Made by a program: the position numbers and the translations under genes. This document shows positions 26,673 to 35,166 of a stretch of 64,000 nt of DNA, in pieces. This DNA comes from JACVRN01 sp036389255. Its GTDB lineage: Bacteria > Acidobacteriota > Blastocatellia > Pyrinomonadales > Pyrinomonadaceae. The stretch covers positions 434,001 through 498,000 of the forward strand of contig DASVQI010000024.1 of NCBI GenBank assembly GCA_036389255.1, in the 5' to 3' direction. The notes beneath the pieces were generated by a model. That model had not been told where the DNA came from and ran no database searches. It saw only the letters and a list, made by a program, of their open reading frames with translations. Each line of letters opens with the position of its first letter. The first letter of the stretch is position 1.

Positions 26673-27389
26673 TTACTTGGTCGGGCTGACAATCGTCACG
26701 TTCCCGCCAAAGTCAAGGTCGTTGTTTTCGCTCATGCCAGCGATGATGGCTGCCGCGACTGCACCGCCTGCTGCCAGAAGGAGAGCGGCCAAAGCGCCAC
26801 CGCCGATGCCCTTCATGCCTTCAGTCTTCAGTCTCGTGCAACGAGTGCCCGGCTGAGCGGTTCCGGCCGTAGCGTCCTGCCCGGCAGCAACCTGCTGCGC
26901 TCTGTCGCCTACTCGCAGCTCGGTGCGTCCGGTCTGCGTAGCCGTGATTGTGTTACCGCACTCCAGGTCAATCGTGAACACGTTGGCCTGAGCCGTGTCG
27001 GAAACTACCATTGCATCTTTGGTGGTAAAGCTGGTGGCGACGCCCTGAGGTACAGAGACCTGCAAGCGTCCGCTATCAACCATACCGGAGATGCTGTTGT
27101 CCGTAAAGCTGAGCTTCAGGCTGGTGCCCGGAAGCAGTTCGAGACGGCCAAGTTTACCAAGGCTGACGACGGCACTGGAGTTCTGCGACGTAACGATGGT
27201 GCTGTCCGAAAAAATAGTCGCACCGGAAATCGCGCTCTGACCGTTAACTGTGACCTTGCCCGAGACAGATAGCTCGCCTGCCGGCCCTTGTTGTCCCGGT
27301 GCTGCCAGCGCAACCATCGAGTATAAACTCAAGACGGCAATTGCCAGGCAGAACGCGATGGACTTTCGACTCCAAGTTCTGCTGATCAT
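26673..27389 (-). CDS. Exported FecR-like beta-sandwich protein
   Basis: 238 residues. Signal peptide (cleavage near VALAAPG), then GKVTVNGQSAISGATIFSDS and GRLELLPGTSLKLSF, the pattern of a FecR/DUF-type beta sandwich, where a conserved G-hydrophobic-D repeat places surface loops. Three cysteines; a Gly/Ala-rich hydrophobic segment at ~194-218 (GGGALAALLLAAGGAVAAAI) could be a membrane helix or Gly zipper. No FecI-type sigma factor is adjacent, so anti-sigma function is not supported. GGGAGGAG precedes the ATG. Single gene with its own terminator. Confidence 0.7.
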   Translation of the reverse strand: MISRTWSRKSIAFCLAIAVLSLYSMVALAAPGQQGPAGELSVSGKVTVNGQSAISGATIFSDSTIVTSQNSSAVVSLGKLGRLELLPGTSLKLSFTDNSISGMVDSGRLQVSVPQGVATSFTTKDAMVVSDTAQANVFTIDLECGNTITATQTGRTELRVGDRAQQVAAGQDATAGTAQPGTRCTRLKTEGMKGIGGGALAALLLAAGGAVAAAIIAGMSENNDLDFGGNVTIVSPTK

Positions 27390-27796
27390 TAATTCTCCTC
27401 CCGTAAAGTGAAAAAAGTGTAAGTAGCGCGCAGCGTATCCTAAGTGGGAGACGTGTGGTCTTCTCGCCCGAGACCGTCTCTGATTATACAGAAGACCGCT
27501 CGCGCCGAAACTTTCTGATTAAAAAAGCTGGCAAAACAAGCCTCTTGGGCTTTAATGTCTTGGCCTTTTTACACGAATCTAGGCTCTATGTCAATAAACA
27601 TTTGTGTAAAAGTCTGCCCCGAAGGAGCTTTTTTTTCAGCGACTTCGCGTTCGCAGCCCCTATATGGCCAAAGCCGGGCCGGTCGTCAAACGCCCCTGCT
27701 CAGGCCCCTGGGCATTGACCTTTACCATAAGCCTTTCAGGCAAACAAGCAGGGATTCGGGGCTGCCGGGAGCGTTCGGCCAGTCATTTTGGCAGCT
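27390..27796. other. Intergenic region between FecR-like and isoaspartyl peptidase genes
   Basis: 407 bp. It holds the upstream region of the FecR-like gene and the 3' flank of the peptidase gene. An inverted repeat TTTACACGAAT (27567-27577) with ATTTGTGTAAA (about 27600-27610) is the only structure noted; it might be an operator. Short open frames here lack ribosome sites. Confidence 0.4.
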
Positions 27797-28864
27797 TTAG
27801 TCCCCGTAAATCGCCACAAATGGCTTGCCGTCGGGGCCTATGGAGCCCCTGTACATGCCCGCAGTGTTAAAGGGCATGGCGATTTGGCCGTTGCGGTCTA
27901 TGGCAATCAGGCCGCCCTTGCCTCCGAGCTTTTCTACCTTGTCCAGCACCGCCCGCGTCGCTTCTTTGAGAGAAATCCCACGATATTCGACCATAGCGGA
28001 GATGTCGTGCGCCACGCAGGAGCGTATGAAATACTCGCCGTCTCCCGTACACGAAATGGCGCAGGTTCGGTTATTTGCGTAAGTTCCAGCGCCTATGATT
28101 GGAGAATCGCCCACGCGCCCGAAACGCTTGTTGCTGATTCCGCCCGTAGAAGTCCCCGCCGAAAGATTCCCGGCCCTGTCCAGAGCCACAGCGCCCACCG
28201 TCCCGTATTTTTCGGCTTCTACGGAGAAGTGGCTCTGTTTTTTCTTCTCGTCCTCCTGCTTTTTCTGTAGCTCTTTCTGGCGGCGCTCGGTCAGGAAATA
28301 TTCGTTCGGCATCATCTCTATGCCTTGCTGTTTGGCGAACTCCTCCGCTCCTTGGCTGACCATCATGACGTGCGCCGACTTCTCCATCACGAGCCGGGCA
28401 AGGCTGATAGGATTCTTGATGTGTTTTAGCGAGGCCACGGCCCCGGCCTTGAGCGAGCTTCCTTCCATAATTGAAGCATCAAGCTCCACCGTGCCGACTG
28501 AAGTGAGCACCGCGCCCTTCCCCGCGTTGAAGAGCGGAGAGTCTTCAAGAAGCCTCAGAGCCGCTTCTATGGCATCGAGTCCGGGCCTTCCGTCTTTCAG
28601 GATTTGATAGCCCGCGAGAAGCGCCTCTCGCAGCTTCGACTGGTAGCTCGCTTCAAGCTCCGCCGTCATGTTCTGCTTCGTGATGGTGCCCGCGCCCCCA
28701 TGTATGACGAAACCGAACGAGCCATTGCTTACAGACCGATTGCTGGAACCTGATGAAGCACTCTGCCCGCGCGCTTCAGAGTACAGGTTTGTTGCGAGCG
28801 CTGCCCCACCGACGCTCAGGGCCGCTTCGCCCAAAAATTTCCGGCGACTCTTTTCTCTTTTCAT
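27797..28864 (-). CDS. Isoaspartyl peptidase / L-asparaginase (Ntn hydrolase)
   Basis: 355 residues from ATG at 28864; a GTG four codons earlier is possible. The N-terminus carries a twin-arginine signal (SRRKFLG) with a hydrophobic stretch, so the protein is probably exported folded to the periplasm. GFVIHGGAGTI starts the catalytic domain, and KYGTVGAVALDRAGNLSAGT contains the nucleophilic Thr exposed by autocleavage. STGGISNKRFGRVGDSPIIG and GDGEYFIRSCVAHDIS are typical. It removes isoaspartyl residues from peptides or hydrolyses asparagine. A Lys/Gln/Glu-rich linker just before the Thr is the cleavable loop. Confidence 0.92.
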   Translation of the reverse strand: MKREKSRRKFLGEAALSVGGAALATNLYSEARGQSASSGSSNRSVSNGSFGFVIHGGAGTITKQNMTAELEASYQSKLREALLAGYQILKDGRPGLDAIEAALRLLEDSPLFNAGKGAVLTSVGTVELDASIMEGSSLKAGAVASLKHIKNPISLARLVMEKSAHVMMVSQGAEEFAKQQGIEMMPNEYFLTERRQKELQKKQEDEKKKQSHFSVEAEKYGTVGAVALDRAGNLSAGTSTGGISNKRFGRVGDSPIIGAGTYANNRTCAISCTGDGEYFIRSCVAHDISAMVEYRGISLKEATRAVLDKVEKLGGKGGLIAIDRNGQIAMPFNTAGMYRGSIGPDGKPFVAIYGD

Positions 28865-28949
28865 TGACGGATGCACACCACAGTAGTCCGTGTGCCTGAC
28901 TTAAGAGACTGAGATTCTCAGAGCTTATAAGGGAACGCGGAGGATGTTA

Positions 28950-28990
28950 GCAGATAAAAAGCCAAAAGGTAAAAGTAAAGAAGCGTAGCT
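28950..28990. repeat. Half element of type F
   Basis: AAAAAGCCAAAAGGTAAAAG next to GAAGCGTAGCTTC. Only one arm is clear. Read leftwards it gives GAAGCTACGCTTC then TTTACTTTTACC and could terminate the upstream gene. Confidence 0.45.
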
Positions 28991-28997
28991 TCCGAAA

Positions 28998-29393
28998 TCA
29001 GCGTTGAAAGCGAAAGAGGTTGAGGAACCTTTGCAACAAGCGCGGGCGCTCTCTCCGCTTCTCAAGCTCGCGGGTGTTTCTCTCGTCTTCTTGGGATAGA
29101 ACTGAATCCTGCTCATACTGGCCTTCGCCGTTCTCCTGCTGCACGTCGTAATATCCCGCCCTTATGTCCTTCTTGACATGCACGGCTTCTACGGCCTTCG
29201 GATTCAGCAGCTCTTCCACGGGATACATCATGGCGTTCATAGCGCCGCGCGCGATGCCCGTGCCTTTTCTCAGGCGCTCTTCATAAACTTCCTTCGTGTA
29301 CTCAACCGGCTTGGTGATTCGGTGCAGACCGTAGACAGCGCCCAGAATAATAAGCAGCAGGATGGCTAAACCGACCAAGTCATAAGCGTTCAT
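28998..29393 (-). CDS. Small single-helix membrane protein, unknown
   Basis: 131 residues. One N-terminal membrane helix (VGLAILLLIILGAVYGL, ~7-23), then a charged cytosolic or periplasmic part with YTKEVYEERLRKGTGIARGA and a MMYPVEELLNPKAVEAV stretch; the last ~30 residues are strongly basic. No family recognised. It lies between the winged-helix/TPR regulator and the isoaspartyl peptidase, same strand. Confidence 0.62.
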   Translation of the reverse strand: MNAYDLVGLAILLLIILGAVYGLHRITKPVEYTKEVYEERLRKGTGIARGAMNAMMYPVEELLNPKAVEAVHVKKDIRAGYYDVQQENGEGQYEQDSVLSQEDERNTRELEKRRERPRLLQRFLNLFRFQR

Positions 29394-29502
29394 GTTCTCA
29401 CCTCTTCAACGACTGCCTGTTTTGACGCGGGCTGCATGTCATACTATTTCATCATACGCTTCGCACGCCACAGAAGAGAAAAGAGCAATGTGCCGTAGGC
29501 GC

Positions 29503-31293
29503 TCATGAAAAGCCTACGCATTTCATCAACTCATCGAATTGCGGCTCCGGGCGCAGGCGGTCAAGGAAGGGTGCAATCTTCAGATAAGTCACTGCGTGCG
29601 AGCGGTCGTCACAGGCTCTCTGAACACAATCAAGAGCTTTCTCTATCTCATCCACACCTATGTAGGCCAGACCCAGATACAGAGGTGAGACATACTTTCG
29701 CTGCCCGTGCTCTTTTAACTCGTCTATGACCTCGTACGCCTTCGTTTTCTCCCCGAGCTTTCCATAAATCATGGCGAGGAAGCCCAGAGCTTCCGGGTCG
29801 CGTTTAGAGAGGCTGAGCCCAATCTGGCAATACTCCAGCGCCTCCGCGTACATCTCTTTTTGCATATGCACCGCGCACAAAAGACCGTACGCAACGCCGA
29901 AGTTCGGGTCTAGCTCCAGAGCCTCATTACCATACTCCAGGGCTCGCTCATAGTTGCGCATGAAGTAGAAGACTATGCCTTGGTTGGTGGTGATGATGAG
30001 CGAAAGCGGGTCTAGTGTCTGGGCGAGTTTCATCTCCGCCAGAGACTCATCAAACCGCGCAAGGCGTGCCAGAAACGTGCTATACCAGTGATGAGTCATG
30101 GCATGGTTCGGGTTGAGCGCAATGGCGTGCTTGAACTCGTTTTCGGCGCTCGTCCAGTCCCAGTCGTAAAGCATTCGCACGAGCGCCATGGAAGCGTGTG
30201 CTTCCGCTAGATTGTCGTCCAGACTCAGAGCCTTAAGGGCAGCCGCTTTTGCCTTTGGGAAACCGTCGCGCGGCCTCAGGCCGCTATGGCAACTGCAAAG
30301 GCTATAGCAATCGGCAAGCGCTGCGTAAGACTTGGCATAGTTGGGGTCTATCTTGAGCGCCTCTTCTATATGCTCAATCGCCCTGTTAATCCATTGCAGG
30401 CTACGCTTATTCAGAAAGTATAGCCCTTTGAGATAGTGCTGATATGCTTCGGGGCTCTCCGTGTGGCGTTTGGTGATGCGCTCCTTCTCTTCTTCGCTCA
30501 GCTTGAGCCGCAACCTCTCAGAAACCTCCCAAGAGATGTCCTCCTGAATCGTCAGCAGGTCAGAGACTTTACGATTGTATTGCGTGCCCCAGTACTGCCA
30601 GCCGTTCTCGACATCAACGAACTCCATCCTGATGATTAACCTGTCGCTTATCTGTAGGACTTTGCCGGTCAGTATGGCTTGAACGCGCAGCTCACGGCCT
30701 ATCTCCTTCACGTCTATCTCTTTGCCCTTGTACCGCGCGACGGCTCCCCATGACATGACGCGCAAGCCGTTCAGTTGTGAGAGATTGCTGATGATGCTTT
30801 CGGTAATGCCGTCCGTAAGATACTCGGTATTAGCGCTGTCTGTGGCGTTAGTGAGCGGGAGAACGGCTAAGGAAGTGATGGTCGGCCCCTCTGCCGGGCC
30901 GGTTAGCGCGGCTGCGGCGACGGCTGACTGCGGCGGGCTCTCCGCTCTTGCTTCCGCATGCTCCTCTTCCAGTTCTTTGATGGTGTAGGCGAATCTGTAG
31001 CCGCGACGAGGAATCGTCTCAATGTATTGCTGTCGCTCATCCGTCCCCAGTATTCTTCGCAAGACAAATATCTGTTGCGTCAGGTTAGCCTCGTTGACAA
31101 AGGTGTTTGGCCAAACCTTGTTCATCAGTTGGTCTTTTTCAACCACATTCCCCTTACTTTGAACCAGCGCGAGCAAAATCTCATAGGCTTTCGAGGTTAA
31201 AAAGATGGACTCTCCGTTATAAAGCAGGCGGCGCTCGTGCGTATCCAAACGGAATGGGCCGAACTCGTAGAAAGGCTTTACTTGCTGGGGCAT
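29503..31293 (-). CDS. Winged-helix/TolB-like/TPR regulator (acidobacterial CadC-like)
   Basis: 596 residues. An OmpR-type winged helix (~8-105: GPFRLDTHERRLLYNGE, LTSKAYEILLALVQ, GYRFAY) is followed by a TolB/FlgO-like domain (~140-270: SLAVLPLTNATDSANTEYL, GITESIISNLSQL, RVQAILTGKV) and about seven TPR units (~285-590). This layout is abundant in acidobacteria, where the N-terminus probably binds DNA and the rest senses or scaffolds. No membrane helix is visible, so it is probably cytosolic, unlike CadC. ATG at 31293 follows CAATCCT, the same context as acnA. Targets unknown. Confidence 0.88.
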   Translation of the reverse strand: MPQQVKPFYEFGPFRLDTHERRLLYNGESIFLTSKAYEILLALVQSKGNVVEKDQLMNKVWPNTFVNEANLTQQIFVLRRILGTDERQQYIETIPRRGYRFAYTIKELEEEHAEARAESPPQSAVAAAALTGPAEGPTITSLAVLPLTNATDSANTEYLTDGITESIISNLSQLNGLRVMSWGAVARYKGKEIDVKEIGRELRVQAILTGKVLQISDRLIIRMEFVDVENGWQYWGTQYNRKVSDLLTIQEDISWEVSERLRLKLSEEEKERITKRHTESPEAYQHYLKGLYFLNKRSLQWINRAIEHIEEALKIDPNYAKSYAALADCYSLCSCHSGLRPRDGFPKAKAAALKALSLDDNLAEAHASMALVRMLYDWDWTSAENEFKHAIALNPNHAMTHHWYSTFLARLARFDESLAEMKLAQTLDPLSLIITTNQGIVFYFMRNYERALEYGNEALELDPNFGVAYGLLCAVHMQKEMYAEALEYCQIGLSLSKRDPEALGFLAMIYGKLGEKTKAYEVIDELKEHGQRKYVSPLYLGLAYIGVDEIEKALDCVQRACDDRSHAVTYLKIAPFLDRLRPEPQFDELMKCVGFS

Positions 31294-31657
31294 AGGATTG
31301 ATAACTATTTTGAGAGACGACTGAGGACTTCCAATTCCACTCCATGAATGCTTCGGGAGCAGTGGTAAGCTGGGCCATGCAACCAGTCGTCAGAGGTTAG
31401 CATAGGCTCAACAGCACGAGCAATTTCTTTAGAGCATAGAACCTGTCATCTTGGTTGCACGCGCTTGGGAATCTTCAAGCAGCAGGAGTAGCCGCGTCGT
31501 CAAACGGTCGCTGACGGCCGAGCTTTTCCAAAAAGCCCAACTTGATTTGGCCATTATGCAAGTAGTGGTGCGGGTTGAACCGGGCTCACAAATTGTCTTA
31601 CCAGATGTTCGGAACCAGCCCGATGTATCTGAGATTATGGACGCGTTTCAGTGTGCT
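31294..31657. other. Upstream region of the winged-helix regulator; no supported gene
   Basis: 364 bp. A plus-strand open frame to 31672 (ATG at 31556, 38 codons) overlaps the next gene's end and lacks a ribosome site; it could be a gene remnant, but I cannot identify it. No hairpin element seen. Confidence 0.35.
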
Positions 31658-32011
31658 TCACTTTCGCCTTGATTCGCTCGCTGTCATCTCTTCATAAACG
31701 CGCTCGGCCCTTCCGGCCAGTTCCGTGGGAACTATTACGTGATAGGGATGCTTGGCTGCGAAGGAGTGGCGGCGCTGCACCTGTGCGCCCAGAGCCGCAA
31801 GAGTGGCGACGGCGCTCTCGTCATTGAGTTGCTCGACTTCGAAAGCCTCTGAGGCTCTGCGCAGCGCGCCGCGCAGACGGTCAAGCGGAAGGTCGCGCTC
31901 GGCCAGCACTTTCCCACGCGCCTGAAAATCCCCAAGCGCGTATAGCACCAATCGCTCGTAGCTGATTGCGCTCTCTTTTGCAGGCTTGTCGAAGAGTGTA
32001 GGCTGGCGCAT
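31658..32011 (-). CDS. Small protein with an N-terminal QxxLF motif, unknown
   Basis: 117 residues, mostly helical and charged, no signal. It begins MRQPTLFDKP, where QPTLF resembles a sliding-clamp-binding peptide (consensus QLxLF). The rest (YERLVLYALGDFQARGKVLA, then an ALGAQVQRRHSFAAKHPYH stretch) matches no family I know. It lies 33 bp after the exported gene upstream, on the same strand. Confidence 0.55.
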   Translation of the reverse strand: MRQPTLFDKPAKESAISYERLVLYALGDFQARGKVLAERDLPLDRLRGALRRASEAFEVEQLNDESAVATLAALGAQVQRRHSFAAKHPYHVIVPTELAGRAERVYEEMTASESRRK

Positions 32012-32044
32012 GGCGTAAGTTGAATTTGAAGTCCCGGAAAAAGT

Positions 32045-32656
32045 TCAGGGCGAGTTTGCGCGTCTGGGCCGCGCGCCGTTCTCTTCGCCCGTAGCGGCCG
32101 TAGGCGTCGGCGTCAAAGTTTGCTGCGGCTGTGTACCCGGCTGAAGATTTCCGGCCGGAGTTTGTCGTCTCTTTTCCTGCTCCATCAGCTCGGCCTGCTC
32201 ATAAGGGTCTAGGCGCGAAAAGATGTAGAAGACTTCGCCGGAGCGGACGCTGCCCAGATAGCGAAAGGTGTTGTTGAGAACTTCGCCGACGCGCAGGTTG
32301 GCGGCGCTGGGCGGATTGTCGAAGAGATTCTTCATCTCGTCGCGCGTCGCGGCCTCCAATTCCGGCAGGTAATCATTGCCCGACTCGCGCGCTATGCGAA
32401 TGGCTATCTGTCTAAGCGCGCGTATGCGATTGGAGTTGCGGCGGTAGTATGCGCGCGAGATTTCGCGGCGGCTGGCGCGGTCGTCCACGACCTCCTGCTC
32501 GCCCCTTAAATAGCCAAGGTAGGCCCGCACGACAGGCCCGAACTCCTCTTCCTCCGCAGCCTCCTGCGCGCTCTGCGCGAACGACACCACGGCGGACAGC
32601 GCCAGTATGGCCCCCAGCATGACGATTTGAAAGAAGACCCGCTTATTCTTCATCAT
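32045..32656 (-). CDS. Exported protein of unknown function
   Basis: 203 residues from ATG at 32656, chosen because MMKNKRVFFQIVMLGAILA begins a clean signal peptide ending SFAQ; the longer frame to 32728 adds sequence of no signal character. The mature part is Glu/Arg-rich and helical (~30-150, with RREISRAYYRRNSNRIRAL) and the tail is Thr/Pro/Gln-rich. No family recognised. Confidence 0.65.
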   Translation of the reverse strand: MMKNKRVFFQIVMLGAILALSAVVSFAQSAQEAAEEEEFGPVVRAYLGYLRGEQEVVDDRASRREISRAYYRRNSNRIRALRQIAIRIARESGNDYLPELEAATRDEMKNLFDNPPSAANLRVGEVLNNTFRYLGSVRSGEVFYIFSRLDPYEQAELMEQEKRRQTPAGNLQPGTQPQQTLTPTPTAATGEENGARPRRANSP

Positions 32657-32741
32657 AAAGCCCCGAACGCGCGCCCGCGTCAGACTCAGGGGAATTTCCA
32701 GCGCGCATCTTACAGCAAAGTTTACCACGTACTTTGAAAAA

Positions 32742-32775
32742 GAGCAGGCCGGTACCGGCTGCGATACTGACCTGC
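32742..32775. repeat. Short palindromic element, type G copy 2
   Basis: AGCAGGCCGGTACCGGCTG followed by CGATACTGACCTGCT; the palindrome CCGGTACCGG and the CTGACCTG word recur in the larger element at 47931-48011. It lies between the exported protein gene and coaBC, which are divergent. Confidence 0.5.
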
Positions 32776-32808
32776 TTGTAGTTTTAGCTTTGCCGTCTCA
32801 GGCGTGCG

Positions 32809-34125
32809 ATGATAAATTTCAAGCAGCACGGCTTCAACGACATGGACGACGATTCGACAACTCTGGACACTAAGGGCAAACGGGTAGCGCTTGGCATCAC
32901 CGGCGGCATAGCGGCCTACAAGGCTGCCGAAGTCCTGCGCGGGCTTCAGCGCGCAGGCTGTGAAGTGCGCGTGGCCATGACAGAGCGTGCTTGCGAGTTC
33001 ATCACGCCCCTGACGTTTCGCGCCCTCTCCGGCTCGCACGTGATAGTTGATGACTACGCGCCGGATAATCCAGACCCGATTGCTCACATCACCTTCTCGC
33101 AGACCATTGACCTGCTGGTAGTCGCCCCGGCCACGGCCGACATCATCGCCAAGTTCGCAAACGGCATCGCTGATGATTTTCTGAGCACGACCTATCTGGC
33201 CTCAAACGCTCCCGTGCTGGTGGCTCCGGCCATGAACACTACCATGTGGAATCATCCGGCTACACGGCGCAATCTGGAAAGGCTGCGCGCGGACGGAGTG
33301 CAGGTTGTAGAGCCTGACACGGGCGAGATGGCTTGCGGCACGGTCGGGCCGGGACGTTTGAGCGAGCCTGAGAGAATCGTGACGGCAGCGCTCAACATTC
33401 TACGCTCACGGAAGTCGCGGGCGCAGGATTTGGCCGGGGAGCGCCTGTTGGTGACAGCCGGGGCCACGCGAGAGGAGATTGACCCCGTACGCTTTCTGAC
33501 GAACCGCTCATCCGGACGCATGGGCTTTGCCATAGCCAGCGCCGCGAAGGAGCGTGGCGCAGACGTCACGGTCGTAGCGGGCTCAACAACCGCAGAGCCG
33601 CCCGCGCAGGTTCGCCTCGTCAGGGCGTTGTCGGCCGAAGAGATGCGCGCAGCCGTCATGCAGGAGATTGAGCACGCGACTGTCTTTATAGCTTCGGCAG
33701 CCGTCTCCGACTACCGCCCGGCAAATCGAGCGGCGAGCAAGCTGAAGAAATCGGATGCTCATCTACGCCTTGAGCTTGAGCCGACGCCGGACATTCTGGC
33801 CGAAGTCTCCGGAAACAGGCATAACGGGCTGCTTGTCATAGGCTTTGCGGCAGAGACGAACGATGTCACGGCACACGCGCGCCTGAAGCTTGAGCGAAAA
33901 AAGCTGGACGCAATCGTCGCCAACGATGTGACACGGGAAGGGGCTGGCTTCGACGCGGAGACAAACATCATCACGCTCATCTCTCGCGGGGCCGAGCCTG
34001 TAGAGCTTCCACTGATGTCCAAGCTAGAAGCGGCGCACAGGATTCTGGATGAGATAGTTCGACTGCGCCGCTTAAAAGAGGCTCCGAACGGCAATGCGGC
34101 AGGCGTCGGCAATCTGATATCATGA
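32809..34125 (+). CDS. coaBC: Bifunctional phosphopantothenoylcysteine decarboxylase / phosphopantothenate-cysteine ligase
   Basis: 438 residues; two consecutive steps of coenzyme A synthesis. The CoaC half (~24-205) has GITGGIAAYKAAEVLRGL, His93 in PIAHITFSQ, the PAMNTTMW motif and the substrate loop MACGTVGPGRL with its Cys. The CoaB half (~215-425) has VTAGATREEIDPVRFLTNRS (ending RSSGRMG), and later FAAET. ATG at 32809 is the first; ATG at 32842 is also possible and neither has a strong ribosome site. The stop overlaps the udg start by 4 bp (ATGA), so the genes are coupled. Confidence 0.95.
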   Translation: MINFKQHGFNDMDDDSTTLDTKGKRVALGITGGIAAYKAAEVLRGLQRAGCEVRVAMTERACEFITPLTFRALSGSHVIVDDYAPDNPDPIAHITFSQTIDLLVVAPATADIIAKFANGIADDFLSTTYLASNAPVLVAPAMNTTMWNHPATRRNLERLRADGVQVVEPDTGEMACGTVGPGRLSEPERIVTAALNILRSRKSRAQDLAGERLLVTAGATREEIDPVRFLTNRSSGRMGFAIASAAKERGADVTVVAGSTTAEPPAQVRLVRALSAEEMRAAVMQEIEHATVFIASAAVSDYRPANRAASKLKKSDAHLRLELEPTPDILAEVSGNRHNGLLVIGFAAETNDVTAHARLKLERKKLDAIVANDVTREGAGFDAETNIITLISRGAEPVELPLMSKLEAAHRILDEIVRLRRLKEAPNGNAAGVGNLIS

Positions 34126-35096
34126 GTAATGAACCGTACGTGAAAGAGCTGTTGTCGCTTGCCGAGGACGCGCGTGAGTATCTCTCTTATCTGGACGAGC
34201 TTGGCGTAGAAGGCTTGGACGTGACGAGCGAGGGGCCTCCGCTTCAGCAGCTTTCAGAGACAGTTGGAAGCCGCGAAGTCGCAGCGCCTACGGCGTCTCA
34301 GCTCGCGGCTCTTGAGCGGAACGCCGCAGCCGTAGAGCGTGCAGCGTCCACTGATTTCTTAAAATCCCCCGCCCCGTCCGCAAAGGTCGCGGACGCATCT
34401 TCCTCAGAACGGGACGAGACAGAGATGGCTACACGAAAGAAAAAATTTCCTGACGAGGTTCCGCCCGCGCCGCAGGAGACTCTTTTCGGAGAGGTCAAGC
34501 CGCAGGACGTGGAGAGCCTGCCGCGCTCTGACGAAACGCTCGAAGACATCTGGAACGACATAGGCATCTGCATGCGCTGCCCGCTCTGCTGTCAGGGGCG
34601 CACCAACATCGTCAACAGCGAGGGCAACCGTAAATCGCGCCTGATGTTCGTGGGCGAGGCTCCGGGCGCGGACGAGGACGCTTCCGGCAGGCCCTTCGTA
34701 GGCCGCGCAGGACAGCTCCTGAACAAGATAATCGAAGCCATAGGCTTGAGCCGCGAAGACGTCTTCATAGGCAACGTCAATCGCTGTCGCCCGCCGCAGA
34801 ATCGCACGCCGACCTCTCAGGAAGCGGCAATCTGCAAGCCCTTTCTGCTGCGCGAAATCGCCATAGTGCGCCCGGACGTAATCGTGGTTCTAGGCAACAC
34901 GGCCATGAAAAATCTGCTCGACACTAAGGAAGGCATCACGAAGCTGCGCGGGAAATTTCAGGACTATCGCGGCATCAAGGTCATGCCGACATTTCACCCG
35001 GCCTATCTCCTGCGCGACCCGTCGAAGAAGCGCGAAGCGTGGGAGGACATGAAGACGGTCAGAGACTATTTGAAAACAGTGGCTAGTGATAAGTGA
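34122..35096 (+). CDS. Family 4 uracil-DNA glycosylase with [4Fe-4S] cluster
   Basis: 324 residues; removes uracil from DNA to start base-excision repair. The N-terminal ~145 residues are low in complexity and contain QETLF (118-122), a possible clamp-binding peptide. The catalytic domain has the four cluster cysteines Cys150 and Cys153 (CMRC), Cys222 (NRCRPP) and Cys238 (ICKPF), motif 1 GEAPGADEDASGRPFVGRAG (179-198) and motif 2 with His292 (PTFHPAYLL). It is coupled to coaBC and followed by a divergent paralogue and priA. Its last codons (ASDK) and stop are formed by a heptamer element. Confidence 0.93.
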   Translation: MSNEPYVKELLSLAEDAREYLSYLDELGVEGLDVTSEGPPLQQLSETVGSREVAAPTASQLAALERNAAAVERAASTDFLKSPAPSAKVADASSSERDETEMATRKKKFPDEVPPAPQETLFGEVKPQDVESLPRSDETLEDIWNDIGICMRCPLCCQGRTNIVNSEGNRKSRLMFVGEAPGADEDASGRPFVGRAGQLLNKIIEAIGLSREDVFIGNVNRCRPPQNRTPTSQEAAICKPFLLREIAIVRPDVIVVLGNTAMKNLLDTKEGITKLRGKFQDYRGIKVMPTFHPAYLLRDPSKKREAWEDMKTVRDYLKTVASDK

Positions 35097-35160
35097 CGAG
35101 TGACAGGCAGGAAGAACTCTTGTCTTTAACTCATCACTTGTCACAGAGTCACTCATCACC
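35084..35160. repeat. Intergenic hairpin element, type A copy 3
   Basis: AGTGATAAGTGACGAGTGAC and, on the right, TCTTTAACTCATCACTTGTC; centre GGAAGAACTCTTG. It fills the gap between the two glycosylase genes and supplies the first one's stop. Confidence 0.8.
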
Positions 35161-35166
35161 GATTTT

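Noticed and set aside
27455..27718. 87-codon plus-strand frame in the 407-bp gap
   Set aside because: No ribosome site and random-looking composition.
31451..31672. 73-codon plus-strand frame
   Set aside because: No ribosome site, overlaps the end of the next minus-strand gene and matches nothing known; possibly a remnant.
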